A stretch of DNA of 64,000 nucleotides from Leptobrachium leishanense (taxonomy: Eukaryota; Chordata; Amphibia; Anura; Megophryidae): the NCBI GenBank assembly GCA_009667805.1, contig CM019063.1:355842942-355906941 (forward strand), given 5' to 3'. The notes beneath the pieces were generated by a model that was not told the origin of the DNA, did no database searches, and saw only the letters and a program-made list of their open reading frames with translations. Below are positions 63,604 to 64,000 of this stretch, in pieces. Within the stretch, counting starts at the first letter, position 1. Each line of letters starts with the position of its first letter. The position numbers were made by a program, and so were the translations under genes.

Positions 63604-64000
63604 TTAACAGGACTATACACAGGACACAAGGTCGCCATTTAAACTGGATGAAAAGAAATTCCGCCTAAATAATAGGAAGGGTTATTTTACGGTGGGACCA
63701 ATAAAGCTGTGGAATTCTCTGCCTGTTGAGGTGGTTGGGTCAGAGACTGTACAGACTTTTAAAAAATGACTGGATGACTTCCTGCAGACACAGATTATTA
63801 AGGGTTATAATATATAATATGTGGGTAAGATTCTTGATCCAAGGAGAAATTGACTGCCATTCTGGGGTCAAGAAGGAATTTTTTTCCCAGTGTGTTCCCT
63901 ATTGGCCAGTGCTTTAGACTGTTTTTTTGCCTTCTTTTGGATCAACAGCAGTAGGTGATGCGTGAGAAGCTGAACCCGATGGACGCATGTCTTTTTTCAT
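63604..64000 (+). mobile_element. CR1-type LINE 3' end, plus strand (runs off the window)
   Basis: Continues the 60800-61479 copy: remnant of LFxLDEKKFRLNNRKGYFTVG, NSLPVEVVGSETVQTFKK and LDDFLQTQIIKGY, the LINE ORF2 C-terminus, then the 3' UTR with GGGGTCAAGAAGGAATTTTT and TTGGATCAACAGCAGTAGG. The minus-strand copy at 1449-3635 shares this end. It is cut by the window boundary near the LINE end. Confidence 0.8.

Noticed and set aside
1..64000. Host protein-coding genes
   Set aside because: Every frame with recognisable protein similarity belongs to a transposable element. No intron-exon structure of a cellular gene, CpG-island promoter or conserved cellular domain was seen.
1..64000. CRISPR array, operons, bacterial or phage genes
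   Set aside because: Composition and content are those of a vertebrate genome. The tandem repeats (27217, 41761) have no unique spacers.

Overview
This window is eukaryotic, non-coding host DNA made almost entirely of transposable elements nested inside one another. I see no host gene, exon, rRNA or tRNA. The mix points to a vertebrate with a large, repeat-rich genome, most likely an amphibian and probably a frog: ZBED-type hAT transposons, several chromodomain Ty3/Gypsy elements, CR1, L2 and L1/Tx1 LINEs, piggyBac-type and hAT MITEs and a tRNA-type SINE. That assignment is inference from element composition only.

Layout, left to right. 1-1448: edge-truncated hAT-like DNA. 1449-3635: 3' end of a CR1-type LINE (minus), split by an inverted-repeat element (1745-3387) that itself carries a SINE. 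3636 to about 29440: one old ZBED-type hAT transposon (hAT-A, plus), broken by a hAT MITE (4218-4777), a chromovirus (7059-12468), a long solo LTR (12737-14695), a second hAT of the same family (hAT-B, 15089-20833, carrying its own solo LTR at 16574-17312), a solo LTR (20941-21825) and a gag-only LTR element (22376-29197) that was in turn split by an L2 LINE. Nearly every junction is supported by a target-site duplication (TSD) that I could read directly. 30035-31985: the CR1 RT region (minus) resumes, split by a solo LTR (30943-31791). 31990-40440: second L2 LINE (minus), split by another chromovirus (32485-38279). 40555-43084: a hAT-type MITE containing a second one (40710-42432) full of minisatellites. 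43127-51272: a young non-chromodomain Gypsy element (plus) with near-identical 924-bp LTRs and a tRNA-Pro-type primer site. 51277-53775: L1/Tx1 LINE ORF1 region (minus) with a solo LTR (51798-52345). 53776-59315: hAT-C, holding hAT-D (54708-58364), which holds a second copy of the long solo LTR (56125-57959). 59324-60790: L1-type remnants. 60800-64000: CR1 LINE (plus) split by a TTAA-flanked piggyBac-type MITE (61480-63603).

How the parts work: LTR elements encode Gag (capsid, nucleocapsid) and Pol (protease, reverse transcriptase, RNase H, integrase, sometimes chromodomain); LINEs encode endonuclease/RT; hATs encode a BED-finger transposase. Only one long reading frame looks undamaged, the 1140-codon Pol at 7540-10962; its gag is frame-broken.

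The most notable observation is that three different minus-strand LTR elements carry, 1-2 nt inside the 5' LTR, a 10-11 nt site perfectly complementary to the predicted 5' end of their own transcript, 30-31 nt downstream of a TATA-like box. This is the arrangement expected for Tf1/sushi-type self-priming in place of tRNA priming. The neighbouring Gypsy element at 43-51 kb instead has a retrovirus-like tRNA-Pro site.
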